64,000 bases of DNA. Source: Streptomyces sp. T12 (lineage in GTDB: Bacteria; Actinomycetota; Actinomycetes; Streptomycetales; Streptomycetaceae). A program made the position numbers and the translations under genes. Shown here piece by piece: positions 18,248-26,349 of this stretch. Location: positions 3,782,001 through 3,846,000 of the forward strand of contig NZ_CP117866.1 in NCBI RefSeq assembly GCF_028736035.1, in the 5' to 3' direction. The stretch's first letter is position 1; every line of letters starts with the position of its first letter. The notes under the pieces were generated by a model, which worked only from the letters and a program-made list of their open reading frames with translations, had not been told where the DNA came from and made no database searches.

Positions 18248-18722
18248 GCGACTCGCCCAGCGCCCCGGACCGCCACAGGTCGTTGCAGCCCTGGGCCATC
18301 TCCTCCAGGCCCTCCACGACCTGGCCCCAGACGATGCCGGGCACCCAGCCCACATCACCGTTCAGGAGCAGGTTGTTGCGCTCGTAGAACAGGGCCAGGT
18401 CGACCACCGTCGTGCCGGGGCGGACCTCACGGTCGTAGCCGTAGGACTTGGTACCGAGTTCCGTGCCGGCGAAGGCGAAATAGCACAGATCTCCTGGAAT
18501 GGGGGTGACGGTCGGGTTTTCCAGGGGCGGCTCCGTTTCCGCGAAGGGCGGGAAGAGGGCGTAGATCTCGTTGCGGGCGTATTTGGCGTGGTAGACGTCG
18601 CTGGTCAGGGGCAGGGCGTCCCAGACGGCCGCGCAGGTGAGCGGGGCGCGGTCGTCCAGGAGCTTGGCCGTGCAGTGGATTCCCCGCTTGACCAGTGACA
18701 CCTCGATGAACCGATCAGTCAT
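18228..18722 (-). CDS. DUF3830 family protein
   Basis: 164-residue protein of the DUF3830 family (cyclophilin-like beta-barrel fold; function unknown). Matching features: IEVSLVKRGIHCTAKLLDDRAP near the start (quoted in part), AVWDALPLTSDVYHAKYARNE, IPGDLCYFAFAG, and GDVGWVPGIVWGQV near the end. Members are often found next to amidases, racemases and amino-acid-type ABC transporters, which is the context here. ATG 18722 lies only about 23-47 bp from the divergent transporter start, so both promoters must overlap. The short inverted repeat ATGCG/CGCAT (18721-18725 and 18743-18747) spans that gap. Confidence 0.8.
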   Translation of the reverse strand: MTDRFIEVSLVKRGIHCTAKLLDDRAPLTCAAVWDALPLTSDVYHAKYARNEIYALFPPFAETEPPLENPTVTPIPGDLCYFAFAGTELGTKSYGYDREVRPGTTVVDLALFYERNNLLLNGDVGWVPGIVWGQVVEGLEEMAQGCNDLWRSGALGESLSFRRV

Positions 18723-18745
18723 GCGTTCCAGGGTGCATACATCGC

Positions 18746-19702
18746 ATGGTCTCGGGTAGCCGCGCCGCCATGGCTCCACCACTGGAACATGTCGAAACAC
18801 ATGTCGGACACAGATCGGGCACCCCTACACGCCGGTCGCTGCTCGCGGGGGTGGCGGCGCTCGGCGCGCTGGGCGCGGCGGGCTGCTCCCGCGTGGCCAC
18901 GGCCTCCACGAAGGAGGGTGGCGAGCTGCTCGACCGGCTGCGCGCCGCGGGCGTGGTACGGCTCGGGATCGCGGGTGAGATTCCCTTCGGGTACATCGAC
19001 AAGAACGGTGAACTCACCGGTGAGGCGCCCGAGCTGGCGAAGGTCGTCTTCAAGCGGCTCGGCGTGGACCGGGTCCAGCCCGTGCCCACCGAGTTCGGGT
19101 CCCTGATACCCGGGCTGAACTCGCAGCAGTTCGACGTCGTCGCCGCCGGGATGTACGTCAATCCCGAGCGCTGTGAGCAGGTCATCTTCTCCGACCCCGA
19201 CTATCAGATGCTCGACTCCTTCATCGTGCGCAAGGGCAATCCGAAGGGCCTGCACGACTACAAGGACGTCGTCGAGAAGAAGGCCAAGTTCGCCACCGGG
19301 ACCGGCTATGCCGAGATCCAGTACGCCGTCGAGGCGGGGTACAAGGAGAGCGAGATCCTCATCGTGCCGGACCAGGTCGCCGGGCTGAACGCCGTCGAGG
19401 CGGGGCGCGTGGACGTCTTCGCCGGTACGGCGCTCACCGCCCGTGAGGTCGTCAAGAAGTCGGCCAAGGCCGAGGCCACCAAGGCCTTCGCCCCCCTCGT
19501 CGGGGGCAAACCGCACGTCGACGGCGGCGCCTTCGCCTTCCGGCCGACCGAGACCACGCTGCGGGACGCCTTCAACGTCGAGTTGCACAAGCTCAAGAAG
19601 AGCGGGGAGTTGTTCCGCATCCTTCGGCCCTTCGGCTTCACCAAGGCCGAGATGACCGACCTCACCGCGAAGGAGCTGTGCGCAGGAGGGACGGGCGGAT
19701 GA
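18746..19702 (+). CDS. ehuB: amino-acid/ectoine-type ABC transporter solute-binding lipoprotein
   Basis: About 318 residues (310 from ATG 18770). Twin-Arg TPTRRSLLAG, a hydrophobic segment and the lipobox LGAAGC give a Tat-type lipoprotein signal. The mature part is a family-3 solute-binding protein: VVRLGIAGEIPFGYID, GEAPELAKVVFKRLG, QFDVVAAGMYVNPERCEQVIFS and GRVDVFAGTALTAREV. This best fits the EhuB (ectoine/hydroxyectoine) subfamily, but substrate assignment from sequence alone is uncertain. It is first in an operon with two permeases and an ATPase, joined by ATGA overlaps. The start is uncertain; neither candidate has a strong ribosome site. Confidence 0.7.
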   Translation: MVSGSRAAMAPPLEHVETHVGHRSGTPTRRSLLAGVAALGALGAAGCSRVATASTKEGGELLDRLRAAGVVRLGIAGEIPFGYIDKNGELTGEAPELAKVVFKRLGVDRVQPVPTEFGSLIPGLNSQQFDVVAAGMYVNPERCEQVIFSDPDYQMLDSFIVRKGNPKGLHDYKDVVEKKAKFATGTGYAEIQYAVEAGYKESEILIVPDQVAGLNAVEAGRVDVFAGTALTAREVVKKSAKAEATKAFAPLVGGKPHVDGGAFAFRPTETTLRDAFNVELHKLKKSGELFRILRPFGFTKAEMTDLTAKELCAGGTGG

Positions 19703-20448
19703 CCTCGGGACTCTGGGAACTCGTACTTCAAGGAATCTGGATCACCGTCCAGCTGCTGGTGCTGAGCGCGCTGGTGGCGGCGGCGGTCGCCTTCGGGGTC
19801 GGCATGGCCCGCACGCACCGGCTGTGGATCGTCCGCTTCCTCGCGGGCTTCTACACCGAGGTGTTCCGCGGCACCTCCGCCCTGATCATGATCTTCTGGG
19901 TGTTCTTCGTGCTGCCGATCGCGTTCGGCTGGCAGCTGGTCCCGCTGTGGGCCGGCACCCTCGCGCTGGGACTGACCTACGGGGCGTACGGCGCCGAGAT
20001 CGTGCGCGGCGCCCTCAACTCCGTCGACCCGGCGCAGCGCGAGGGCGGCATCGCGCTCAGCTTCACGCCGTGGCAGCGGATGCGGCTGGTCCTGCTGCCG
20101 CAGGCGGTGCCGGAGATGATCCCGCCGTTCTCCAACCTGCTGATCGAACTACTGAAGGGCACGGCCCTGGTGTCGGTCATGGGCATGGGCGACCTGGCCT
20201 TCAGCGCCAACCTGGTGCGTCTCGCGCTGCAGGAGAGCACGGAGATCTACACGTACGTCCTGCTGATCTACTTCGTCATCGCCTTCCTGCTCACGCGCGG
20301 GATGCGCGGACTTGAACGCAAGCTCAAAGCCGGTCTCGGCAAGCCCGTCGGGAGCACGCCCGACCAGGAGCTGCACCGACCTGAGACGACCGGCGTGGGC
20401 GCGGCGGGTGCTCTCGGAGACGTGGGCGCGGGAGGTGCTTCATCATGA
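19699..20448 (+). CDS. ehuC: ABC transporter permease EhuC-type
   Basis: 249-residue HisM/GlnP-type permease with about five membrane helices. The EAA loop is GAEIVRGALNSVDPAQREGG followed by ALSFTPWQRMRLVLLPQA, the site that docks with the ATPase. The C-terminal ~35 residues are a hydrophilic Gly/Ala tail. ATG 19699 shares ATGA with the preceding stop and has AGGAGG at 19684-19689. It forms a heterodimeric channel with the next gene product. Confidence 0.8.
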   Translation: MTSGLWELVLQGIWITVQLLVLSALVAAAVAFGVGMARTHRLWIVRFLAGFYTEVFRGTSALIMIFWVFFVLPIAFGWQLVPLWAGTLALGLTYGAYGAEIVRGALNSVDPAQREGGIALSFTPWQRMRLVLLPQAVPEMIPPFSNLLIELLKGTALVSVMGMGDLAFSANLVRLALQESTEIYTYVLLIYFVIAFLLTRGMRGLERKLKAGLGKPVGSTPDQELHRPETTGVGAAGALGDVGAGGASS

Positions 20449-21095
20449 CCTGGGACTGGGGCGCTGTCGCCGACTTCATGCCGCGCTTTTGGGACGGACT
20501 GCTGCTCACGCTGCAGATCCTGGCCCTCGGCTCGCTGATCTCGTTCGCGCTGGGTCTGGTGTGGGCGCTGCTGATGCGCACGCCGACCCGCTGGGTGCGC
20601 TGGCCGGTCGGGGTGGTCACGGAGTTCATCCGCAACACCCCGCTGCTGGTGCAGCTTTTCTTCTTCTTCTACGTGCTGCCCGAGTGGGGCCTGACGTGGT
20701 CGGCGCTGACCACGGGCATCTGCGCGATCGGGCTGCACTACTCGACGTACACGATGCAGGTCTACCGCGCCGGCATCGAGGCGGTACCCGCCGGCCAGTG
20801 GGAGGCGGCGACCGCGCTGAACCTGCCGGTGCGGCGCACCTGGACCGTGGTGATCCTGCCGCAGGCGATCCGCCGGGTCGTCCCGGCGCTCGGCAACTAC
20901 GTCATCGCGATGCTCAAGGACACACCGATCCTGATGACGATCACCGTCCTGGAGATGCTCGGCGAGGCGCGGCTGTTCGCGCAGGAGAACTTCCAGTTCA
21001 CCGAGCCCCTGACGGTCATCGGTGTGGCCTTCATCTTCATCGCCTACCCGGCCTCCCTTCTCGTACGAGCCCTGGAGCGACGCCTTGTCCGCTGA
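20445..21095 (+). CDS. ehuD: ABC transporter permease EhuD-type
   Basis: 216-residue second permease of the same family. Membrane helices begin at LLLTLQILALGSLISFALG. The EAA loop is QVYRAGIEAVPAGQWEAATA with LNLPVRRTWTVVILPQAIRR (both quoted within limits). ATG 20445 overlaps the previous stop (ATGA) and has GGGAGGTG upstream. The last ~11 bp overlap the ATPase gene when its TTG start is used. Confidence 0.8.
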   Translation: MTWDWGAVADFMPRFWDGLLLTLQILALGSLISFALGLVWALLMRTPTRWVRWPVGVVTEFIRNTPLLVQLFFFFYVLPEWGLTWSALTTGICAIGLHYSTYTMQVYRAGIEAVPAGQWEAATALNLPVRRTWTVVILPQAIRRVVPALGNYVIAMLKDTPILMTITVLEMLGEARLFAQENFQFTEPLTVIGVAFIFIAYPASLLVRALERRLVR

Positions 21096-21882
21096 CACGC
21101 CTTTGATGAAAGAACCCGACGCGAGCGCCAACCCGCCGGTGGACGGCAGTGAACTGATCCGCTTCGAGAACGTCACCAAGCGCTTCGGGTCCAACACGGT
21201 CCTCGACCGGCTCGACTTCTCCGTCGAGTCCGGCAAGCACGTCACCCTGATCGGCCCGTCCGGCTCCGGCAAGACGACGATCCTGCGGCTGCTGATGACC
21301 CTGGCCAAGCCGGACGAGGGCACGATCACGGTCGCCGGGGACCAGCTCTTCCCGGCCCCGGAGAAGCAGATCCGCGAGGTCCGCAAGAAGATCGGCATGG
21401 TGTTCCAGCAGTTCAACCTGTTCCCGAACATGTCGGTGCTGCGCAACATCACCGAGGCCCCGGTCACCGTCCTCGGCATGTCCAAGGACGAGGCGGAGGC
21501 ACGCGCCCGTGAGCTGCTGGAGCTGGTGGGCCTCGCCGACAAGTGCGACGCCCGCCCGACCCAGCTGTCCGGCGGCCAGCAGCAGCGGGTGGCGATCGCC
21601 CGGGCGCTGGCGATGCGGCCGCAGGTGCTGCTGCTGGACGAGGTGACCTCGGCACTGGACCCGGAGCTGGTCGCGGGCGTCCTCGACGTGCTGCGGGACA
21701 TCGCCCGCACCACCGACATCACCATGCTCTGTGTGACCCACGAGATGAATTTCGCCCGGGACATCTCGGACCAGGTCCTGATGTTCGACTCCGGCCGGGT
21801 CATCGAATCCGGTGCACCCGAGAAGATCTTCAACGACCCCGAGAAGGACCGGACCCGGGAGTTTCTCAGCGCTGTGCTGTGA
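21085..21882 (+). CDS. ehuA: ABC transporter ATP-binding protein EhuA-type
   Basis: 265-residue ATPase of polar amino-acid importers. Walker A is IGPSGSGKTTILR, the Q-loop MVFQQFNLFPNMSVL, the signature LSGGQQQRVAIARAL, Walker B VLLLDEVTSALDPE and the switch His VTHEMNFARD. It powers uptake by the EhuBCD complex. TTG 21085 is preferred because GGAG lies 7 bp upstream and gives a short overlap with ehuD; ATG 21106 is the alternative and lacks a ribosome site. Last gene of the transporter operon. Confidence 0.82.
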   Translation: MSADTPLMKEPDASANPPVDGSELIRFENVTKRFGSNTVLDRLDFSVESGKHVTLIGPSGSGKTTILRLLMTLAKPDEGTITVAGDQLFPAPEKQIREVRKKIGMVFQQFNLFPNMSVLRNITEAPVTVLGMSKDEAEARARELLELVGLADKCDARPTQLSGGQQQRVAIARALAMRPQVLLLDEVTSALDPELVAGVLDVLRDIARTTDITMLCVTHEMNFARDISDQVLMFDSGRVIESGAPEKIFNDPEKDRTREFLSAVL

Positions 21883-21904
21883 CTCCTGACGCGGCTCATG
21901 ACTT

Positions 21905-21916
21905 TGGCATATGCCA
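21905..21916. promoter_or_regulatory. 12-bp palindrome upstream of the IclR gene
   Basis: TGGCATATGCCA is a perfect palindrome just after the transporter operon and 150 bp before the IclR start. The core GGCATATGCC also occurs near 8157-8166. It could be an IclR operator, but no second site was found at the transporter promoter. Confidence 0.3.
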
Positions 21917-22066
21917 GAGAGCTAGACCGCAGTTGAGGGCGTCGCAATCTCGTCAACAAGCGCTCACTATCGGCCTCTTGCCCGTTATCGTGAAGGAGAT
22001 TGGCAGACTCGAACCCCGGCCCAGTGGACGAGGGACGAGAAGCGACGTGCAACCGCAGGGGGAACC

Positions 22067-22825
22067 GTGGCGCTGCAGCACGAGCCGACGACGCCGTACC
22101 ACTCGGCCCAGGACGCCCTGCGCGTCCTGGAGACCGTGGCACGGCACAGCACCGGAGTCACCGACGCCGAGCTCGCCCGGCACACCGGCATCACCTCGGA
22201 GCGCCTGACCAGCCTCCTGCTGATGCTGCGCCGCGAGGGCTACGTCGAGCAGATCACCGACGGGGCGTACGTCACGGGCGACGCCCTGACCCGCCTGGGT
22301 TCCGCGCAGGGCCACGAACAGGCCCTGCGCGACAACCTCCAGCGCATCCTCGACCGGCTGCGCGACTCGGTCGGTGCCGCCGTCTACATCAGCCGGTACG
22401 TCGACGGAGAGGTCAAGATCGACCAGTACGCCGCCGGCCCGACCATGCCCGTGGTCAACGAGTGGGTCGACTTCCGCTTCTCCGCCCACGCCACCGCGAT
22501 CGGCAAGAGCCTGCTCGGGCAGCTCGATCACAACAGCCGGCGCGACCATCTCTCCCGCCACAAAATGGCCCGCCTCACCTCGCGCACGATCACCAGCGAC
22601 AAGGTCCTGCTCTCCCGCCTGGAGACCCAGCCGCCGACGGTCCCCCACCTCGACCTCCAGGAGTACGCGGTGGGCACGGTGTGCGCGGCGGTGCCGATCA
22701 CGGCCGGATCGTCGGTGGGCTGCCTGGCCCTGTCGCTCCCGCTCGAGCACGCACACCGACTGCGCCAGGCGGCGGACACCCTGAACCGGAACGCGGCGCC
22801 GGTGCTGCTCTCGCTGGCGATCTGA
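22067..22825 (+). CDS. IclR family transcriptional regulator
   Basis: 252-residue regulator. A winged-helix domain at residues ~12-70 (SAQDALRVLETVARHSTGV, ELARHTGITSERLTSLLLML) is followed by an IclR effector domain with FRFSAHATAIGKSLLGQL, the characteristic AxG-K-A-like turn, and GTVCAAVPITAGSSVGCLALS. The GTG at 22067 has AGGGGGAA close upstream. Its position directly after the ehu-type operon in the same direction suggests it senses an intermediate of that pathway. This is inferred from context only. Confidence 0.8.
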   Translation: MALQHEPTTPYHSAQDALRVLETVARHSTGVTDAELARHTGITSERLTSLLLMLRREGYVEQITDGAYVTGDALTRLGSAQGHEQALRDNLQRILDRLRDSVGAAVYISRYVDGEVKIDQYAAGPTMPVVNEWVDFRFSAHATAIGKSLLGQLDHNSRRDHLSRHKMARLTSRTITSDKVLLSRLETQPPTVPHLDLQEYAVGTVCAAVPITAGSSVGCLALSLPLEHAHRLRQAADTLNRNAAPVLLSLAI

Positions 22826-22947
22826 CTTCTTGATCCCGGTGCTTCTGATCACCGAGCGGCGGTGGTCGGAAGCACCTCTGCGGACCAGGTAGTATTTTCT
22901 TCGTCGCCAGCCGCGAACCCACTCGGAACGCGGTCGGCGAGGGTCAT

Positions 22948-23021
22948 GCGCCGCTAGCTCAGTTGGTTAGAGCAGCTGACTCTTAATCAGCGGGTCCGGG
23001 GTTCGAGTCCCTGGCGGCGCA
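22948..23021 (+). tRNA. tRNA-Lys(CTT), copy 2
   Basis: Identical 74-nt sequence to copies 1 and 3, anticodon CTT. Its 3' half (from 22986) is part of a 153-bp duplication. Confidence 0.97.
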
Positions 23022-23138
23022 CCGGTGAAGGGCCTCTCGTGGGAGCGGGGGGCCCTTCGGCGTCAGCGGGTTCCGTCCCCTCGCAGCGCCCAAACGGCCG
23101 AAGTCGGCCCTCCCGGGTCCAGCAGGAGCGGCTGGGGG
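22986..23138. repeat. 153-bp direct repeat, copy A (tRNA 3' half plus downstream)
   Basis: Identical to 23168-23320, with a period of 182 bp and a 29-bp spacer at 23139-23167. The unit starts in the 3' side of the tRNA-Lys anticodon stem and ends inside sequence that is the 3' end of the acyl-CoA synthetase-like gene. This copy therefore carries an orphan antisense copy of that gene's last ~25 codons (23063-23138). Confidence 0.92.
23027..23058 (+). terminator. hairpin after tRNA-Lys 2
   Basis: GAAGGGCC pairs with GGCCCTTC around a 16-base loop, directly after the tRNA; duplicated at 23209-23240 in repeat copy B. No T-run. Confidence 0.6.
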
Positions 23139-23167
23139 TCCGGGGGTTACCCCCCGGGGAATACAGC

Positions 23168-23320
23168 ATCAGCGGGTCCGGGGTTCGAGTCCCTGGCGGC
23201 GCACCGGTGAAGGGCCTCTCGTGGGAGCGGGGGGCCCTTCGGCGTCAGCGGGTTCCGTCCCCTCGCAGCGCCCAAACGGCCGAAGTCGGCCCTCCCGGGT
23301 CCAGCAGGAGCGGCTGGGGG
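23168..23320. repeat. 153-bp direct repeat, copy B with tRNA-Lys 3' fragment
   Basis: 23168-23203 is a 36-nt copy of the tRNA-Lys 3' end (anticodon-stem 3' strand, T-arm, acceptor 3' strand) with no 5' half. The rest repeats the tRNA downstream region and carries the real stop and last codons of the gene at 23245-24909. Duplicated tRNA 3' ends are the usual trace of tRNA-targeted integration. No integrase is present. Confidence 0.92.
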
Positions 23321-24909
23321 GCCAATGCCAGGACGTCCGCCTCGGTCAGCCGCCGGTACGCCCGCTCCCCGGCCGGCCGCCACCACACCGGATCGGCACA
23401 CCGCAGCCCCTCCCGCCTGAGCCCCGCGCGCTGGATCTTGTTCGTGGCGGTCACCGGCATCCGCTCCACGACCCGCACGAACCGGGGCGCCATCTTCGTC
23501 CCCAGATCCGGCTGGGCCAGCAGGAACCCGGCGAAGCCGGCCGGATCGAACTCCCCCGCGATGGTCGCCATGACCTGGTCCCCGGTCACCGGATCCGGCA
23601 CCGCGTACACGGCGACGGCCCCGGCCCCCTCGTACCGGGCGAGGATGTTCTCGATCACCGCGGCGGACAGGTTCTCCCCGTCCACCCGGAGCCGGTCGTC
23701 GCCGCGCCCCGCGAAGTACAGATAGCCGTCGGCGTCCCGGCAGAACAGGTCCCCCGTCCAGTACCAGCCCTCCCGCCGCCGCTCCGCCTCCGCCTCGGGG
23801 TTGCGCCAGTACCCCTCGAAGGGGTTCGGCCCCCGGTTGACCAGCTCCCCGATGGCCGCGTCCCCGTTGACCAGCCGCCCGCCCGCGTCGAAGACAGCGG
23901 GCGGGCACTCCGCACAGGTCTCCGGGTCGAGTACGACGAGCCCGGGCGCCGCCCGCCCTACGGCCCCCGCGGGCGTACCCGGCGACCACTGCACGGCGGC
24001 CCCGCCCTCGGACGACCCGTATCCCTCCACCAGCCGCACCCCGAACCGCCGCTCGAAGGCGGCGGCGTCCACGGCCCCCGCCTCCGTGCCGAAGCCGAGC
24101 CGCAGTGGATGGTCCCGGTCGTCGGGGCGCGGCTCGGTGGCGAGGAGGTACTGGATCGCCCGGCCGACATAGGTGAAGTACGTCGCCCCGTACGCCCGTA
24201 CGTCGGCCAGGAACCCCGACGCCGAGAACCGCCGCCGTAGCGCGGCGCCCGCGCCGGCCGCGAGGGCGGGCGCCCAGTCGGCGATCACCGCGTTGCCGTG
24301 GAACATCGGCATGCAGATGTAGTGCACGTCGTCGGGGCGGACACCGAACTGGTCGGCCAGCGAACGCCCGGCGGCCGCCAGCCGCCCCTGGGTGCAGATC
24401 GCGGCCTTGGGGGCGCCGGTCGAGCCGGAGGTGAAGTAGAGCAGGAGCCGGTCGTGCGGGGTGGCACGGGAGGCGTCGGGCAGGGCGTCGGCGTACGGCG
24501 CGAGCAGGGCATCGTACTCCTCCCCGTCGGTCAGCAGCAGGCGTACGCCGGTCAGGTCGAGGCCGTCGAGCAGCGGCAGGTGGGCCTGCTCGGTGACCAG
24601 GACCCGGCACTCGGTGTGCAGGATGTCGCGGGCGAGTTCGGGGCCGCGGCGGGTGGGGTTGATGCCGGCGACGGCGGCGCGGGCGAGGGCCGCCGCGCTC
24701 AGCCACAAGGGGTACTCAGGGGTGTTGTCGAGCAGCACCCCGATGTGCGAGCGGGGCGGCACCAGGTCGGCCAGCAGCGCCGCCCGGGCCGCGGCACCCG
24801 CCGCCACCTGGTGATGGGTGAGCGCCTGCCCTTCGAACCACAGCCCCGGCCGGTGGTCGTCCCACCGGCCGGCGACGAGTTCCGCGACCGTACGCCTGTT
24901 GGACTCCAT
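23245..24909 (-). CDS. AMP-binding acyl-CoA synthetase/ligase
   Basis: 554-residue adenylate-forming enzyme. The P-loop is LLYFTSGSTGAPKAAI, then the GYGSSEGG motif, YWTGDLFCRDADGYLYFAGR (A8 region) and the catalytic lysine in VTATNKIQRAGL. The layout suggests a fatty-acyl or carboxylate CoA ligase of the FadD/FATP type. The start is MESNRRTVAELV; the ATG at 24909 is accepted. The last 25 codons lie inside the 153-bp repeat, whose other copy is next to tRNA-Lys 2; the gene was originally the tRNA's neighbour. Substrate unknown. Confidence 0.82.
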   Translation of the reverse strand: MESNRRTVAELVAGRWDDHRPGLWFEGQALTHHQVAAGAAARAALLADLVPPRSHIGVLLDNTPEYPLWLSAAALARAAVAGINPTRRGPELARDILHTECRVLVTEQAHLPLLDGLDLTGVRLLLTDGEEYDALLAPYADALPDASRATPHDRLLLYFTSGSTGAPKAAICTQGRLAAAGRSLADQFGVRPDDVHYICMPMFHGNAVIADWAPALAAGAGAALRRRFSASGFLADVRAYGATYFTYVGRAIQYLLATEPRPDDRDHPLRLGFGTEAGAVDAAAFERRFGVRLVEGYGSSEGGAAVQWSPGTPAGAVGRAAPGLVVLDPETCAECPPAVFDAGGRLVNGDAAIGELVNRGPNPFEGYWRNPEAEAERRREGWYWTGDLFCRDADGYLYFAGRGDDRLRVDGENLSAAVIENILARYEGAGAVAVYAVPDPVTGDQVMATIAGEFDPAGFAGFLLAQPDLGTKMAPRFVRVVERMPVTATNKIQRAGLRREGLRCADPVWWRPAGERAYRRLTEADVLALAPQPLLLDPGGPTSAVWALRGDGTR

Positions 24910-24949
24910 GGCGGCGCACGGTAGTTGATGGACCGTCAGATGTGGAGGG

Positions 24950-25480
24950 TCACGGGGTCATCGTGACGCCGTCGATGACGACGGTGTCGGTGGTGTCGTC
25001 GACGCCCTCGCCGAAACCGAAGCCGAAACCGAAGAAGCCGTCGAACACCTGGCTGTACGTGACCATGAAGCCGACGCAGAACACCGCGACCACCCCGAGG
25101 AACGCCAGGATGGCGACGGTGGAGGCCGCCAGCGTGCCCCGGCGCGGCTCCTTGGCCGTGGCGACCACGTCGCGGCCCTCGGCGTAGTAGACGGTGACGA
25201 AGTCGCCCTCGAGGATCGTCGCCGGGCCGTCCTCCTCCTCGAAGCGGACCGTCCGGCCGTCGCGAGCGGTGAACTCGTAGACATGGTGCAGCGCGGTCCT
25301 CACGGACGTGTCATTGCCGCCGCCGTGCGTCGTCGTGAACATCCGAAGGCAGCGCCCCTCCGCCGTCAGCCCGCTGTTCCAGGCGCTGCGGATCTGCAGC
25401 GAGCGGCGCACCACGCGATACGCGCCGAAGAGGACGACGGCCAGGATGAGGCTGGGCACGGCGTAGAAGAAGAGGTCCAT
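24950..25480 (-). CDS. DUF3592 membrane protein
   Basis: 176-residue membrane protein with an N-terminal helix (AVPSLILAVVLFGAYRVV) and a second near the C-terminus (ASTVAILAFLGVVAVFCVGF). Between them is the DUF3592 beta-domain: TAEGRCLRMFTTTHGGG, VYEFTARDGRTVRFEEE and GDFVTVYYAEGRDVVA. The C-terminal tail is Phe/Gly-rich, then acidic. Function unknown. A single gene divergent from nothing obvious. Confidence 0.75.
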   Translation of the reverse strand: MDLFFYAVPSLILAVVLFGAYRVVRRSLQIRSAWNSGLTAEGRCLRMFTTTHGGGNDTSVRTALHHVYEFTARDGRTVRFEEEDGPATILEGDFVTVYYAEGRDVVATAKEPRRGTLAASTVAILAFLGVVAVFCVGFMVTYSQVFDGFFGFGFGFGEGVDDTTDTVVIDGVTMTP

Positions 25481-25595
25481 GGCGCTTCCCCCGAGGTCGG
25501 ATACCGCTGGTCGTGGGGAACCTACCCCCGGGGGAAGCGCACTTGTCTCAAGTAACGCTCAGAGATCCGCAGCCGGACCAGAACGTCCAGAGCAT

Positions 25596-26201
25596 TCAGA
25601 ACGTGACGTCCGAGCACGCGTAGAACGCGTTGCCCGTGTCGTGGACCGTCCACACCGCGAGGATGACGTGACGGCCGCTCAGCCCGGACGGCAGGGTGCC
25701 GTTGTGGGAGAGCGTCGCCGGCGGCCGCTGACCGTTGTACGGCACCGTCAGGAACGGGGTGAGGTTGAGGTCGGAGCGGGCCAGGTTGTGGTTCTGGTTC
25801 CAGCCCGGCTTGGTGACGTAGTACTTGAAGTCGGTCGTGGCGTGCATGGCCGTGAACTGCCAGCGGAACGTGTAGCTCTGGCCGCCCGTCACCTTGGTGG
25901 CGGGCCAGGCGCCGCCGGACGGTGTCCGTGGCGCGCTGAGCTGGCTGAACTGGCCCAGGCCGGCGTTGCATATCTGACCGTCGGCCGGTCCCGAGCCCGG
26001 GAAGCCCTTCGGGCCCTCGACGCTCTGCGGCTCCCACTGGATCGAGCCGCAGTTGGTCACGGTGCCGTTCTGACAGAGCTTCTGCCGGCTGATGGGGAGG
26101 TCGGTGTAGCCGTGACTGCTGGCGCCTCCGGCGGAGAGCACGAGGGCCCCGGCGGTGGTGAGTCCGAGTGCGGCGGCGTACCACTTGGTCTTTCTGCGCA
26201 T
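25596..26201 (-). CDS. chb: secreted AA10 lytic polysaccharide monooxygenase / chitin-binding protein
   Basis: 201 residues. The signal peptide is MRRKTKWYAAALGLTTAGAL with cleavage before HGYTDLP, leaving His as mature residue 1. The histidine brace is completed by FTAMHATTDFKYYV. Four cysteines are placed as in actinobacterial AA10 proteins. It oxidatively cleaves or binds crystalline chitin outside the cell, helping chitinases. It has no extra carbohydrate-binding module. The promoter region carries a DasR-type site at 26242-26257, linking it to N-acetylglucosamine control. From memory it corresponds to SCO2833. Confidence 0.9.
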   Translation of the reverse strand: MRRKTKWYAAALGLTTAGALVLSAGGASSHGYTDLPISRQKLCQNGTVTNCGSIQWEPQSVEGPKGFPGSGPADGQICNAGLGQFSQLSAPRTPSGGAWPATKVTGGQSYTFRWQFTAMHATTDFKYYVTKPGWNQNHNLARSDLNLTPFLTVPYNGQRPPATLSHNGTLPSGLSGRHVILAVWTVHDTGNAFYACSDVTF

Positions 26202-26241
26202 GCTGCTGCTCCTGGGAACGTGGGGGAAGTTCGACGAGCTT

Positions 26242-26257
26242 GCAGGTCTAGACCAAG
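26242..26257. promoter_or_regulatory. DasR-responsive element (dre)
   Basis: GCAGGTCTAGACCAAG contains the dre core GGTCTAGACCA. It lies about 45 bp upstream of the LPMO start. DasR represses chitin genes until aminosugar phosphates relieve it (known biology of the family). Confidence 0.75.
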
Positions 26258-26349
26258 TCCCAGATTATTGCTGACCATTGGCGGTGTCCATATCAAGGAC
26301 GTGTCCATACCAATCGAAGAACATGTTCGACGGGCCGTCAGAAGGACCT

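Noticed and set aside
23039..23725. Plus-strand open frames across the 153-bp repeats
   Set aside because: They arise from the duplicated non-coding sequence and run antisense into the acyl-CoA synthetase gene.
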